Notes: a model not told the origin generated them from the letters alone. A stretch of DNA of 32,055 nucleotides from Oceanicola sp. (GCA_022447275.1 JAKVBK010000034.1:1-32055); one strand, 5' to 3'. Shown: positions 9,011-18,211, numbered from the stretch's first letter. Program-made: numbers and translations.

Positions 9011-10756
9011 CTAGCCGCGCTTTTTCGGCGGCATCAAATCCGTGATCGTACCCTCAAACATCTCTGCGGCGAAGTTCACCGTTTCAGACAGGGTTGGGTG
9101 CGGATGGATCGTATGGCCAAGATCGACGGCATCTGCGCCCATCTCGATGGCCAGAGCCGCTTCGGCAATCAGATCACCGGCATTGGTGCCCACGATACAG
9201 GCGCCGATCACACGGTCATCTGCCGGATCAAAGAGCAGCTTGGTCAGGCCTTCTGAGCGCCCGTTGGACAGCGCCTTGCCCGATGCCGCCCATGGGAACA
9301 CGCCCTTGGCATAGGTGATCCCCTTGGCTTTTGCCTCGGTCTCGGTCACACCGCACCAAGCGACTTCGGGATCGGTGTACGCCACCGAGGGGATCAACTT
9401 GGCATCGAAGTAACGTTGCTCGCCCGCACAGACTTCGGCAGCCACCTTGCCTTCATGCACAGCCTTGTGCGCCAGCATGGGCTGGCCCACCACGTCACCG
9501 ATGGCAAAGATATGGGGCACGCCCGTGCGCTGCTGGTTGTCAACGGCGATAAAGCCCTGCGCATCCACCGCAACACCGGCCATGGCCGCATCGACCTTGG
9601 CGCCGTTCGGGCGACGGCCCACAGCGACCAAGAGCTTGTCGAACATGTCGGTAAAGCTCTTGCCGGCAGCGTCTTCAAAGGTGACTTTGAGCCCCTCATC
9701 CAGCGCCTCGACAGCTGTCACTTTGGTCTTGAGGTGGATATTCTCATACCGCCCCTTGATCCGGTTCATAAGCGGCTTGACGATGTCCTTGTCCGCGCCG
9801 GGGATAATCTGATCCATCAGCTCGACAACGGTCACCTTGGAGCCCAGCGCATCATAAACGCAGGCCATCTCCAGACCGATGATCCCGCCACCCAGCACGA
9901 GCATGCGGCCTGGGATATCCTTGAGCTCCAGCGCGCCGGTGCTGTCGATCACGCGGGGATCGTCATGGGGAATGAAAGGCAGCGCCACGGGCTCGGAACC
10001 CGCCGCAATGATGCATTGATCAAAGGATACGGTGCGGGTGCCCTCTGCACCCTCAACGGCGATCATGTTTGGCCCCGTGAACCTGCCGTAACCGCGGACA
10101 ACGTCCACTTTGCGGCCCTTGGACAGGCCATCCAGCCCGCCAGTCAACTGGCCGACCACACCATCCTTGAACGCACGCAGCTCATCGAGATCGATCTGAG
10201 GCTTGCCAAAGCTGATGCCATGGGCGCCCATTTCCTCAGCCTCGGTGATCACCTTGGCCACATGCAGCAACGCCTTTGACGGGATACAGCCCACATTCAG
10301 ACAAACCCCGCCCAAGGTGGGATTGGCTTCGATCAGAACGGTTTTCTTGCCCAAATCCGCGGCGCGGAACGCGGCTGTGTAGCCGCCCGGACCAGACCCC
10401 AGAACAACCACTTCCGCATGCACGTCACCAGGCCCGGAGGCCGTGCCGGTTGCGGCAACAGCAGCCGGTGCAGCGGGCGCTGCCGCGGCAGGCGCAGCGG
10501 CTGCCGGTGCGGCCTCGGCATTGGCGCCCTCAGCCTCTAGCGTCAGGATAACAGTGCCTTCGGACACCGTGTCCCCCTCTGAAACGGCAATGGCCTGCAC
10601 CTTGCCCGCAACCGGGCTGGGCACTTCCATGGTGGCCTTATCGCTTTCCAATTCGATCAACGGATCTTCGGCTGACACCGTATCCCCCACGGAGACCAAG
10701 ATCGAAAGGACGGGAACGTCGGTGAAATCACCAATATCGGGTACTTTGACTTCCAT
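9011..10756 (-). CDS. lpdA: Dihydrolipoyl dehydrogenase (E3) with N-terminal lipoyl domain
   Basis: A 581-residue E3 subunit, longer than the usual 460-480 because of an added lipoyl domain. Residues 1-78 are a biotinyl/lipoyl domain with the lipoylated Lys40 in ELESDKATMEVP; residues 80-108 form an Ala/Pro linker. The flavoprotein disulfide reductase follows: FAD motif GSGPGGYTA (120-128), redox cysteines 152 and 157 in GGVCLNVGCIPSK, and the C-terminal His553-Glu558 pair in HPHPTLSE. It reoxidises dihydrolipoamide with NAD+. A strong ribosome-binding site GAGGAGG lies in the 12-base gap after aceF. The lipoyl domain is very close in sequence to that of the E2 next door, suggesting duplication. 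Confidence 0.96.
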   Translation of the reverse strand: MEVKVPDIGDFTDVPVLSILVSVGDTVSAEDPLIELESDKATMEVPSPVAGKVQAIAVSEGDTVSEGTVILTLEAEGANAEAAPAAAAPAAAAPAAPAAVAATGTASGPGDVHAEVVVLGSGPGGYTAAFRAADLGKKTVLIEANPTLGGVCLNVGCIPSKALLHVAKVITEAEEMGAHGISFGKPQIDLDELRAFKDGVVGQLTGGLDGLSKGRKVDVVRGYGRFTGPNMIAVEGAEGTRTVSFDQCIIAAGSEPVALPFIPHDDPRVIDSTGALELKDIPGRMLVLGGGIIGLEMACVYDALGSKVTVVELMDQIIPGADKDIVKPLMNRIKGRYENIHLKTKVTAVEALDEGLKVTFEDAAGKSFTDMFDKLLVAVGRRPNGAKVDAAMAGVAVDAQGFIAVDNQQRTGVPHIFAIGDVVGQPMLAHKAVHEGKVAAEVCAGEQRYFDAKLIPSVAYTDPEVAWCGVTETEAKAKGITYAKGVFPWAASGKALSNGRSEGLTKLLFDPADDRVIGACIVGTNAGDLIAEAALAIEMGADAVDLGHTIHPHPTLSETVNFAAEMFEGTITDLMPPKKRG

Positions 10757-10768
10757 CGGTTATCCTCC

Positions 10769-12055
10769 TCACCACATCAGCTTGCGCATGTCGCCCAGCA
10801 GCGTCTTGAGCGTCACGCAGAAGCGCGCCGCCAAGGCGCCATCGACGGCACGATGGTCATAGGACAGCGACAGCGGCTGCATCAGGCGCGGCTCGAAGGT
10901 TTCTGTCTGCGGGTTCCAAACCGGCGCCATCTTGGAGCGTGTCAGACCCAGGATTGCCACCTCAGGCGCGTTGACGATCGGGGTGAAATGGGTGCCACCA
11001 ATCCCCCCAAGCGACGAGATCGTGAAGGTCGCGCCCGACATGTCGGGGCCCTTCAGTTCACCGGCACGTGCCTTGGCCGACAGATCCATCAAGTCCTTCG
11101 AGATCTCGACAAGGCCCTTCTTGTCAGCATCCTTGATCACCGGCACGACCAGCCCGTTGGGCGTGTCGGCCGCAAACCCGATATTGTAGAAGTTCTTCTT
11201 GATCAGCTTGTCGCCATCCGGGTGGATGGAAGAGTTGAATTCCCAATGGGTTTTCAAGGCGCTGACAGAGGCTTTGACGACGAAAGACAACAGGGTGACA
11301 CGGTAGCCCTGTTCCTTGGCCATCGTGTCCATTTCCTTGCGGTAGGCATCCAGCTCGGTGATATCCGCCTCGTCATTATGGGTGACGTGGGGAATGTTGA
11401 GCCAGGCACGGTGCAGGGCCGGGCCAGAGATCTTCTTGATCCGGGACATCTCGACGTCTTCGACCGGGCCGAACTTGGAGAAATCCACCGCCGGGATGGG
11501 CGGAATGCCCATGCCACCTGCAGGCGCACCTGCCGTGGATGGCGCCGGAGCGGCCTTGGCTTTCAGCGCCGCCTCGATGTCCTCCCGCAGGATGCGGCCC
11601 TTGCGGCCGGTACCATTTACCTGGGCCAGATCAATTTCGACGCGGCGGGCGAAGGCACGCACGCTGGGCGATGCATGCGCCTTGGAGAAACCCGCATCCG
11701 TGACGGGAGCCGGGGCGGCCGCGGGCGCTGGGGCAGCGGCGGGGGCCGGGGCAGCAGCAGGTGCCGGGGCGGCGGCAGGGGTCGGGGCAGCGGTTTCTGC
11801 GGCGGGCGCAGCAGCGGCCCCATCGGCCTCCACGATCAGCAGCACAGCGCCCTCAGAGACGTTGTCGCCTTCAGACACTTTGATTTCGCGGATTACGCCA
11901 CCATGGGAGGCAGGCACCTCCATCGTGGCCTTGTCGCTTTCCAACTCAACGATCGGATCTTCCTCGGCGATTGTATCGCCCACCGAGACCAGGATGCTGA
12001 CCACAGGGACCTCAGAGAAATCGCCGATATCGGGGACTTTAATTTCGATGCTCAT
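10769..12055 (-). CDS. aceF: Pyruvate dehydrogenase E2, dihydrolipoyl acetyltransferase
   Basis: A 428-residue E2 core subunit that passes the acetyl group from lipoamide to CoA. One lipoyl domain occupies residues 2-78 with Lys42 in ESDKATMEVP. A flexible Ala/Pro linker with tandem APAPAA units runs about 84-117; at DNA level this is a GC-rich repetitive stretch near 11700-11800. A peripheral subunit-binding domain follows at 127-164 (ASPSVRAFARRVEIDLAQV). The catalytic domain ends with SYDHRAVDG, giving His401 and Asp405. E. coli E2 has three lipoyl domains; this one has one, with the further domain carried by E3. It lies 21 bases downstream of aceE. Confidence 0.96.
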   Translation of the reverse strand: MSIEIKVPDIGDFSEVPVVSILVSVGDTIAEEDPIVELESDKATMEVPASHGGVIREIKVSEGDNVSEGAVLLIVEADGAAAAPAAETAAPTPAAAPAPAAAPAPAAAPAPAAAPAPVTDAGFSKAHASPSVRAFARRVEIDLAQVNGTGRKGRILREDIEAALKAKAAPAPSTAGAPAGGMGIPPIPAVDFSKFGPVEDVEMSRIKKISGPALHRAWLNIPHVTHNDEADITELDAYRKEMDTMAKEQGYRVTLLSFVVKASVSALKTHWEFNSSIHPDGDKLIKKNFYNIGFAADTPNGLVVPVIKDADKKGLVEISKDLMDLSAKARAGELKGPDMSGATFTISSLGGIGGTHFTPIVNAPEVAILGLTRSKMAPVWNPQTETFEPRLMQPLSLSYDHRAVDGALAARFCVTLKTLLGDMRKLMW

Positions 12056-12076
12056 GTTTTTTACTCCAGTCCGCGA

Positions 12077-14734
12077 TTACACCAGGCGCGGGTTCGGCTT
12101 GGCGCCGTCGATGTCATATTTGGCGAGGGCTTTCTTCAGGGCAGCCTCAGTCACAGCCCCCTCGTGCCACAGATCCACCATGGCAGCGGCGGCGATATGG
12201 TTGGCGTCCACCTCAAAGAAACGACGCAGGTTCACACGGCTGTCAGAGCGGCCAAAACCGTCTGTGCCCAGAACCGTGTAGCGCCCCGGCACGCAGGCGC
12301 GGACCTGCTCGGCGTAGTTCTTCATGTAATCCGTGGCCGCGATGAAGGGGCCCTCCACACCGGCCAGCGTTTGCGACAGATAAGAGGTGCGCTGCTCGGC
12401 CAGAGGGTTCAGGCGGTTAAAGCGCACCGTGTCCTGACAATCACGCGCCAGTTCATTGAACGAGGTGCACGACCAGATATCGGCAGTCACACCGAAATCT
12501 TCCTTGAGCATCTCAGCCGCTTTGATGGCCTGAACGAGGATCGTGCCCGATCCCATCAGGTTGACGTGCTTCTTGCCGGGCTTTGCGGTTTTCTGCATCC
12601 GGTAGATGCCCTTGATGATGCCTTCCTCAGCGCCCATGGGCATTTCGGGATGGGCGTAGTTCTCGTTCATCAGGGTCAGGTAGAAGAACACATCTTCCTG
12701 CTCGGCGAACATACGCTGCAAGCCGTGCTGCACAATCACCGCCACTTCGTAGCTGAAGGTCGGATCATAGGAGATACAGTTGGGGATCGTGCCCGCCAGA
12801 ATGTGGCTGTGGCCATCCTCATGCTGCAGACCCTCGCCGTTGAGCGTGGTCCGACCGGCCGTGCCGCCCAGCATAAAGCCCCGTGCCCGGCTGTCACCGG
12901 CTGCCCAGGCCAAATCACCGATACGCTGGAACCCGAACATCGAATAGTAGATGTAGAACGGGATCATCGGCACGCCGTGGTTCGAATAGGCGGTTGCGGC
13001 TGCAATCCAATCTGCCATGGCGCCGGCTTCGTTGATGCCTTCCTGCAGAACCTGACCGTCGGTCTTTTCCTTGTAGAACATCATCTGATCAGCATCTTCG
13101 GGCGTGTAGTTCTGCCCGAGCGGATTGTAGATACCCACCGAGCGGAACAGCCCTTCCATGCCGAATGTGCGGCTTTCGTCGGGCACGATCGGCACCACGT
13201 TCTTGCCCACTTTCTTGTCACGCAGCAGCGTGGTCAGAATGCGCACAAAGGCCATCGTCGTTGAAATTTCACGCGTGCCCGTGCTTTCGAGCTGCGCCTT
13301 GAACATATCGAGCGCAGGCACCTCTAGGGCGGGGGCGCCGGTGAACCGTTTCGGGAACTCGCCGCCCAGATCACGACGCCGATCCGCCAGGTATGCCTTC
13401 TGCGAGTTGTTCAGCTCGACAAAGGGAATGTCCTTTTCCAGCTCAGCATCTGTCACTGGGATCTGGAAACGGTCACGCATGGCCTTGAGCTGATCCAGCT
13501 GCATTTTCTTTTGCTGGTGCGTGGTGTTCTGCCCCTCGCCGGCAGAGCCCATACCATAGCCCTTAACCGTCTTGACCAGAACAACCGTCGGCTGGCCTTT
13601 GGCCTCCGTGGCGCGCTTGAACGCATTGTAGACCTTCTTGGGATCGTGCCCGCCCCGGCGCAGAGCCCAGATCTGATCGTCGGTCCAATCTTCGACGAGG
13701 GCCGCCGTCTCCGGGTATTTGCCGAAGAAGTTCTTGCGAATATAGGCGCCGTCCTTGGACTTGAAGGTCTGGTAGTCGCCATCAACGGTTTCTTCCATCA
13801 ACTGGCGCAGCTTGCCGGACGTGTCCTTTTCCAGCAACTCGTCCCAGCCCTTGCCCCAGAGCAGCTTAATAACATCCCAGCCGGCGCCGCGGAAATCGCC
13901 TTCGAGTTCCTGCACGATCTTGGAGTTGCCCCGCACGGGCCCATCGAGGCGCTGCAAGTTGCAATTGACGACGAAGATCAGGTTGTCGAGCCCCTCGCGC
14001 GCAGCCAACGCAATCGCGCCAAGGCTTTCGGGCTCATCCATTTCGCCATCCCCGAGGAAGGCCCAAACCTTGCGGTCGGAGGCGTCAATCAGACCGCGGT
14101 TGTGCATGTATTTCATGAACCGCGCCTGATAGATCGCCATCAGCGGGCCCAAGCCCATCGAAACCGTGGGGAACTGCCAGTATTCCGGCATCAGCCAGGG
14201 ATGCGGATAGGAGGAAAGGCCACCGCCATCCACTTCAGAGCGGAAATTCTCAAGCTGCTCGACGGAGATACGCCCTTCCATGAATGAACGCGCGTAGATG
14301 CCCGGGATCACATGACCCTGGAAAAAGACGAGGTCGCCGCCATGGATGGCCGACTTCGACCGCCAGAAATGGTTCAGCCCGATATCGTACATTGCCGCAG
14401 ACGAGGCGAACGAGGCGATGTGTCCGCCATACTCGCTGGAGAGCTTGTTCCGCTTGACCACCGTGGCCATCGCATTCCAACGGTTGATCGTGCGGATGCG
14501 CCATTCCATGTCCGTGTCACCGGGGATCTCGACTTCATCATCGGTTGAGATCGTGTTCTGGTACGGTGTGGTGGCCGAGAATGGCAGCTTGGCACCGGCA
14601 GCGCGCGCCTGCTGGACAGCCTTGTCGAGCAGGTAATGGGCGCGGTCCGCGCCGTCGCGCTGGATGACATCCTCAACCGCTTCCTGCCATTCCTGGGATT
14701 CGACCGGGTCGATATCCGGCATCTGGTTGGACAT
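12077..14734 (-). CDS. aceE: Pyruvate dehydrogenase E1, homodimeric type
   Basis: An 885-residue thiamine-diphosphate enzyme that decarboxylates pyruvate and acetylates the lipoyl groups of E2. The TPP-binding motif runs from GDGEMDEPES (228-237) to NCNLQRLDGP (257-266). Length and sequence are those of the single-chain AceE type rather than the two-chain alpha/beta E1 found in many alphaproteobacteria. The ATG at 14734 is preceded by AAGGGGAA at good spacing. It is first in the operon aceE-aceF-lpdA, so the promoter must lie in the 0.5 kb gap upstream. No PdhR-like operator was recognised. Confidence 0.97.
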   Translation of the reverse strand: MSNQMPDIDPVESQEWQEAVEDVIQRDGADRAHYLLDKAVQQARAAGAKLPFSATTPYQNTISTDDEVEIPGDTDMEWRIRTINRWNAMATVVKRNKLSSEYGGHIASFASSAAMYDIGLNHFWRSKSAIHGGDLVFFQGHVIPGIYARSFMEGRISVEQLENFRSEVDGGGLSSYPHPWLMPEYWQFPTVSMGLGPLMAIYQARFMKYMHNRGLIDASDRKVWAFLGDGEMDEPESLGAIALAAREGLDNLIFVVNCNLQRLDGPVRGNSKIVQELEGDFRGAGWDVIKLLWGKGWDELLEKDTSGKLRQLMEETVDGDYQTFKSKDGAYIRKNFFGKYPETAALVEDWTDDQIWALRRGGHDPKKVYNAFKRATEAKGQPTVVLVKTVKGYGMGSAGEGQNTTHQQKKMQLDQLKAMRDRFQIPVTDAELEKDIPFVELNNSQKAYLADRRRDLGGEFPKRFTGAPALEVPALDMFKAQLESTGTREISTTMAFVRILTTLLRDKKVGKNVVPIVPDESRTFGMEGLFRSVGIYNPLGQNYTPEDADQMMFYKEKTDGQVLQEGINEAGAMADWIAAATAYSNHGVPMIPFYIYYSMFGFQRIGDLAWAAGDSRARGFMLGGTAGRTTLNGEGLQHEDGHSHILAGTIPNCISYDPTFSYEVAVIVQHGLQRMFAEQEDVFFYLTLMNENYAHPEMPMGAEEGIIKGIYRMQKTAKPGKKHVNLMGSGTILVQAIKAAEMLKEDFGVTADIWSCTSFNELARDCQDTVRFNRLNPLAEQRTSYLSQTLAGVEGPFIAATDYMKNYAEQVRACVPGRYTVLGTDGFGRSDSRVNLRRFFEVDANHIAAAAMVDLWHEGAVTEAALKKALAKYDIDGAKPNPRLV

Positions 14735-15004
14735 GGTGGTTCCCCTTCAATCAAGGCGTGTAGACGCCCTTGCGGTAGTCATGACCCCGCTTACAGGATC
14801 GTTTATAATTCAACAGGTGGCGCACTGTCGCGTTCTCAGCCAGCACACATCAGCCGAAATCGTACGATTTTCCCAACATTATAAGCCTTTCATACAGGTC
14901 CCTCATGCATCTAGGCCCAAACGCTCGCACGATATTCATGGGAGAAATGCTTAAATGGCACACTCTCGATGAGGTAGGGTCAATTTTGCATAGCTGCTAT
15001 GTCG

Positions 15005-15021
15005 TTTAGCGTTAAACTAAA
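15005..15021. promoter_or_regulatory. Candidate Irr (ICE) box
   Basis: TTTAG-CGTTAAA-CTAAA is 17 bases with perfect 5-base inverted arms. It has the arms and spacing of the iron control element bound by Irr in alphaproteobacteria (TTTAG-N7-CTAAA), although the inner bases do not match. It lies 220 bases before the iron-binding protein gene and just upstream of a TTGACA. The assignment rests on pattern and context only. Confidence 0.35.
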
Positions 15022-15153
15022 TGCTTGACAGGCCCTCGGTTGTATTTTGCCGGCGGCCCAGCGCGCAAACGATTGCCTTGGCGCCTTGCAGCCTCTCACG
15101 CCACGCCGCGAAAAAGCCGCCGGCTTTCTCAGTGGTTAAGGGAAAATTAAATC

Positions 15154-15168
15154 TGACCAAAATAATCA
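15154..15168. promoter_or_regulatory. Candidate RirA-type iron box (IRO)
   Basis: TGA-CCAAAATAA-TCA fits the loose TGA-N9-TCA pattern described for iron-responsive RirA boxes. It lies 73 bases before the iron-binding protein start. The pattern is short and could arise by chance in AT-rich DNA. Confidence 0.3.
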
Positions 15169-15241
15169 AAAAAAGGTTGTAGAGCAGCGCGATTCCTGCA
15201 ATTGACAAAAACACTCTGTTATTCTTGTTTGAGAGAGAGCC

Positions 15242-16267
15242 ATGAAAACCACCCTCCAACTATCTGTCATTGCACTTGCTGCGTCCGCCGTGCTGAGCCC
15301 GGCCGCTGCAATCGCAGAAGGTGAACTGAACCTGTACTCGTCCCGTCACTATGACACGGATGAGCGTCTGTACTCGGACTTCGAGGAAATGACCGGGATC
15401 ACCATCAACCGCATCGAAGGCAAGGCCGACGAGCTGATCACCCGTATGCAGGCAGAGGGCGAAAACAGCCCCGCCGACGTTCTGCTGACCGTCGACACGT
15501 CCCGTCTGGAGCGTGCGAAAGACGCCGGTGTTCTGCAGTCCATCGACAGCGACACGCTGGAAGCGACCTTGCCGGACTACGTGCAGGACGAAGACAACCA
15601 GTGGTTTGGCTTCTCCCAGCGCGCGCGGATCCTGTTCTATGACAAGGACGCGGTCGAAAATCCCCCGATGACCTACCAGGACCTCGCAAACCCCGAGTTT
15701 GAAGGCATGGTCTGCATCCGCTCCAGCTCCAACGTGTACACCCAGACGATCGTTTCGGCATTGATCGAGCACCTGGGCTATGACGCAACGCTGGATTGGG
15801 CCAAGGCCGTTGTTGGCAACTTTGCCCGCGATCCGCAGGGCGGCGACACCGACCAGCTGCGCGGCATCGTGTCGGGCGAGTGCAAAGTGGCGATGTCCAA
15901 CACGTACTACTTCGCACGCGCCATCCGCAAAGATGTCTCGGGCCTGTCCCCTGACATCGAGAAGGTGGGCTGGGTCTTCCCGAACCAGAACTCCATCGGC
16001 GCGCACATGAACCTGTCTGGCGGCGGTGTGGCAGCACATGCCCCCAACAAGGAAAACGCCATCAAGTTCCTTGAGTACCTCGCCTCTCCGCAGGCGCAGC
16101 AGTACTTCTCTGCCGGTAACGACGAATACCCGGCCGTCCCCGGCGTGGCGATCAGCCCCTCCGTGGCGTCTCTGGGCTTCTTCAAGCCGGATGATCTGGA
16201 CGCAACTGCAATCGCCGGCAACGTTGCCGACGCGCAGAAGCTGCTGAACGAGGCTGGCTGGGAGTAA
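15242..16267 (+). CDS. Periplasmic Fe(3+) ABC-transporter binding protein (FutA/FbpA type)
   Basis: A 341-residue substrate-binding protein of the ferric-iron family. Residues 1-25 are a Sec signal peptide with likely cleavage after AIA, before EGELNLYSSRHY. The opening LNLYSSRHYDTD supplies His36 and Tyr37, and the paired Tyr222-Tyr223 in SNTYYFAR are the iron-coordinating tyrosines expected in this family. Cys158 and Cys213 could form a disulfide. GAGAGAG before the ATG can serve as ribosome-binding site. It captures ferric iron in the periplasm for an inner-membrane permease; the permease gene next door is on the opposite strand, so the two are separately transcribed. Confidence 0.93.
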   Translation: MKTTLQLSVIALAASAVLSPAAAIAEGELNLYSSRHYDTDERLYSDFEEMTGITINRIEGKADELITRMQAEGENSPADVLLTVDTSRLERAKDAGVLQSIDSDTLEATLPDYVQDEDNQWFGFSQRARILFYDKDAVENPPMTYQDLANPEFEGMVCIRSSSNVYTQTIVSALIEHLGYDATLDWAKAVVGNFARDPQGGDTDQLRGIVSGECKVAMSNTYYFARAIRKDVSGLSPDIEKVGWVFPNQNSIGAHMNLSGGGVAAHAPNKENAIKFLEYLASPQAQQYFSAGNDEYPAVPGVAISPSVASLGFFKPDDLDATAIAGNVADAQKLLNEAGWE

Positions 16268-16323
16268 TCCCTAACGCCTGAACAGGGCAAACTGTGGGGC
16301 GAAGCCCTGCTTTGAAACCACGC

Positions 16324-16353
16324 GGGAGGCTGAGCAATCAGCCTCCCTTTTTC
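16324..16353 (+). terminator. Rho-independent terminator after the iron-binding protein gene
   Basis: GGGAGGCTGA (16324-16333) pairs perfectly with TCAGCCTCCC (16338-16347) around the loop GCAA, followed by TTTTTCTG. The stem lies 57 bases after the stop codon. The opposite strand lacks a T-run directly after the stem, so it mainly serves the plus strand. Confidence 0.92.
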
Positions 16354-16447
16354 TGTGCGCCCTGCGGGTATGTTTCGGTCCCTTGTATACCGGCCCAAAC
16401 CAAGGTTGGATTTGCCAATGCCCGTCCGCGATCGCCGGCCCCATGGG

Positions 16448-18211
16448 CTACCGTGTATTGCGCAGGCGGCGGATCAGCAACATGACGGGCAAAAGGCCAA
16501 TGCCAACGATCACGAGGCTGGGAACAGCCGCTCCCTCAAGGCGTTCGTCAGCGGCAAGGCGGTGCGCCTGCACGGCCAATGTGTCATAATTGAAGGGCCG
16601 CATGATCAATGTTGCGGGCAGCTCTTTCATGACATCGACAAATACGATGAGCATTCCCGTGAGCAGGCTGGGGCGCAGGATGGGCACATGAACGCGGCGG
16701 ATCGTGCCCACAGCCCCCTGCCCCAACACGCGCGCGGCGCTGTCCATATTTGTGCTTACAGACGCGATCCCCCCCTCGTACGCACCAATCGCAGCGGCCA
16801 AAAACCGGATCATGTAGGCCATGATCAGCACCCAGATCGAGCCGGTGAACAGCAAGCCTGTCCGGATATCGAAATTGGCCCGCATCCATGCGTCGATCGT
16901 GTTGTCGAGCGCGGCGAAGGGCACCAGCAGGCCGACAGCAATGACGCCCCCGGGCACCGCGTAGCCGAGCCGACCGGCATAAAGCGTCCCGCTGGTCAGG
17001 CGGCCGGGCCGCAGCCGCGCCACAGAGCCCAGCACCACGGCCGCGACCATCGTGACCACGGCGCCAATGCTGGCCAATGTGAGCGAATTTTCGATGAAGT
17101 GAATGTAGCGGCGGCTGAGCAGATCCTGCTCAGATCCAAGGGCCATCAACCACAGAGCGATGCCTGGAATGATCACGGCAAACAGCACGGGGAACGCGCA
17201 CAGGCTTGTCGCCGCCCAGCGCTGCCATCCCACAAGGGGGGCCGGTGGCATTGGCTCCTGACGACGACCATTGGCGTAGCGCGCCCGGCCCCGGCTGGAC
17301 CGTTCCAGAAGAGCCAGCAGCAGGGCAAAAGCCAGAAGGCCCAAGGCCAGCTGCGCAGCCGCGGTCCTGTCTGCCATGGAAAACCAGCTGGTATAGATGC
17401 CCGTCGCGAAGGTCTGCACTCCAAAATATGACACCGTGCCGAAATCCGCGATGGTTTCCATCGTGGCCAGCAAAACGCCCGCGGCAATGGCCGGGCGCGC
17501 CATTGGCAAAGACACTTGGACGAAGGCCTTGAACGGGGAACTGCCCATCGCACGGGCGGCCAGCACCACACTGCCGCTCTGCGACAGGAACGCGGCCCGC
17601 GCCAGCAGATAAACGTAAGGGTACAGCACCAGCGTCAGCATCACGGCAGCGCCGCCTACCGAGCGCACTTCCGGAAACCAGTAGTCGCGCGGGCCCCACC
17701 CCATCACATCCCGCAGGGTCGTCTGCACAATGCCAGGATGGTCCAGCAGGTGGGTATATGCATAGGCCATGACATAGGCTGGAAAGGCCAATGGCAGCAC
17801 CAGCGCCACTTCGAAAAACCGTCGCCCCGGCAGATCCGTCATCGTCACCAGCCAGGCCGCGCCTGTGCCCATCAGGAAGGTGCCCACCGCCACCAGCACA
17901 ACCAACACCAGCGTTGTGCCAATATAGCGGGGCAAAACGGTTTCCCAAAGGCTGGCCAGCGTATCAGAGGTGCCGGAAATCGCCGCCAGAACAACTGCAA
18001 TATGGGGCAGCACGCACAGCGCAGCGATGGCCATCGCAAAGGCGACCAGCAGAGTCTCGGATCGGGAAGATCTGGGCTTTGAAGACAAGGGCAGACTGCG
18101 CTGGTTGCTCGGCCTGTCATGCAGGCCTGCTAGATGTGCCAATTTCGGCGCAAAATCGCAAGCCAGTGCCGGGCGATCAAACGCCTTTGTGCACCTGACC
18201 TCTGAGGCCAT
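16448..18211 (-). CDS. Fe(3+) ABC-transporter permease, two-domain (FbpB/SfuB type)
   Basis: A 587-residue inner-membrane permease with about twelve hydrophobic segments, formed by two fused permease domains as in FbpB/SfuB. Each half has an EAA-type loop that docks the ATPase: ARAMGSSPFKAFVQVSLPMA near 219-238 and ARVLGQGAVGTIRRVHVPIL near 493-512. The first 50 residues are polar and unlike the family, and there is no other ATG before residue 60, so translation may really begin at an internal TTG or GTG; the start at 18211 is uncertain. It partners the convergent binding protein at 15242-16267. No ATP-binding subunit gene is nearby. Confidence 0.9.
   Translation of the reverse strand: MASEVRCTKAFDRPALACDFAPKLAHLAGLHDRPSNQRSLPLSSKPRSSRSETLLVAFAMAIAALCVLPHIAVVLAAISGTSDTLASLWETVLPRYIGTTLVLVVLVAVGTFLMGTGAAWLVTMTDLPGRRFFEVALVLPLAFPAYVMAYAYTHLLDHPGIVQTTLRDVMGWGPRDYWFPEVRSVGGAAVMLTLVLYPYVYLLARAAFLSQSGSVVLAARAMGSSPFKAFVQVSLPMARPAIAAGVLLATMETIADFGTVSYFGVQTFATGIYTSWFSMADRTAAAQLALGLLAFALLLALLERSSRGRARYANGRRQEPMPPAPLVGWQRWAATSLCAFPVLFAVIIPGIALWLMALGSEQDLLSRRYIHFIENSLTLASIGAVVTMVAAVVLGSVARLRPGRLTSGTLYAGRLGYAVPGGVIAVGLLVPFAALDNTIDAWMRANFDIRTGLLFTGSIWVLIMAYMIRFLAAAIGAYEGGIASVSTNMDSAARVLGQGAVGTIRRVHVPILRPSLLTGMLIVFVDVMKELPATLIMRPFNYDTLAVQAHRLAADERLEGAAVPSLVIVGIGLLPVMLLIRRLRNTR

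Larger units (their letters stand above)
14735..15241. other. 507-base AT-rich divergent intergenic region
   Basis: Lies between the divergent aceE and iron-binding-protein genes and must hold both promoters. It is clearly more AT-rich than the flanking genes. An 80-codon minus-strand frame at 15017-15259 crosses the start of the neighbouring gene and is judged not real. Two motifs resembling alphaproteobacterial iron boxes are listed separately. TTGACA hexamers occur at 15025-15030 and 15202-15207, but neither has a good -10 hexamer at normal spacing. Confidence 0.6.

Noticed and set aside
9416-10279. 287-codon plus-strand frame opposite lpdA
   Set aside because: Antisense shadow of the dihydrolipoyl dehydrogenase gene, whose motifs are all intact on the minus strand.
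11700-11800. GC-rich tandem repeat on DNA level
   Set aside because: Explained by the Ala/Pro linker of the E2 subunit; not an independent repeat element.
10853-13264. Long plus-strand open frame of 803 codons opposite aceE/aceF
   Set aside because: It is the antisense shadow of the pyruvate dehydrogenase genes; its composition is not that of a known protein and the minus strand is unambiguous.
15017-15259. 80-codon minus-strand frame with a hydrophobic stretch
   Set aside because: It runs across the start of the iron-binding protein gene, lies in the AT-rich promoter region and has no good ribosome-binding site; the hydrophobicity comes from AT-rich codons.
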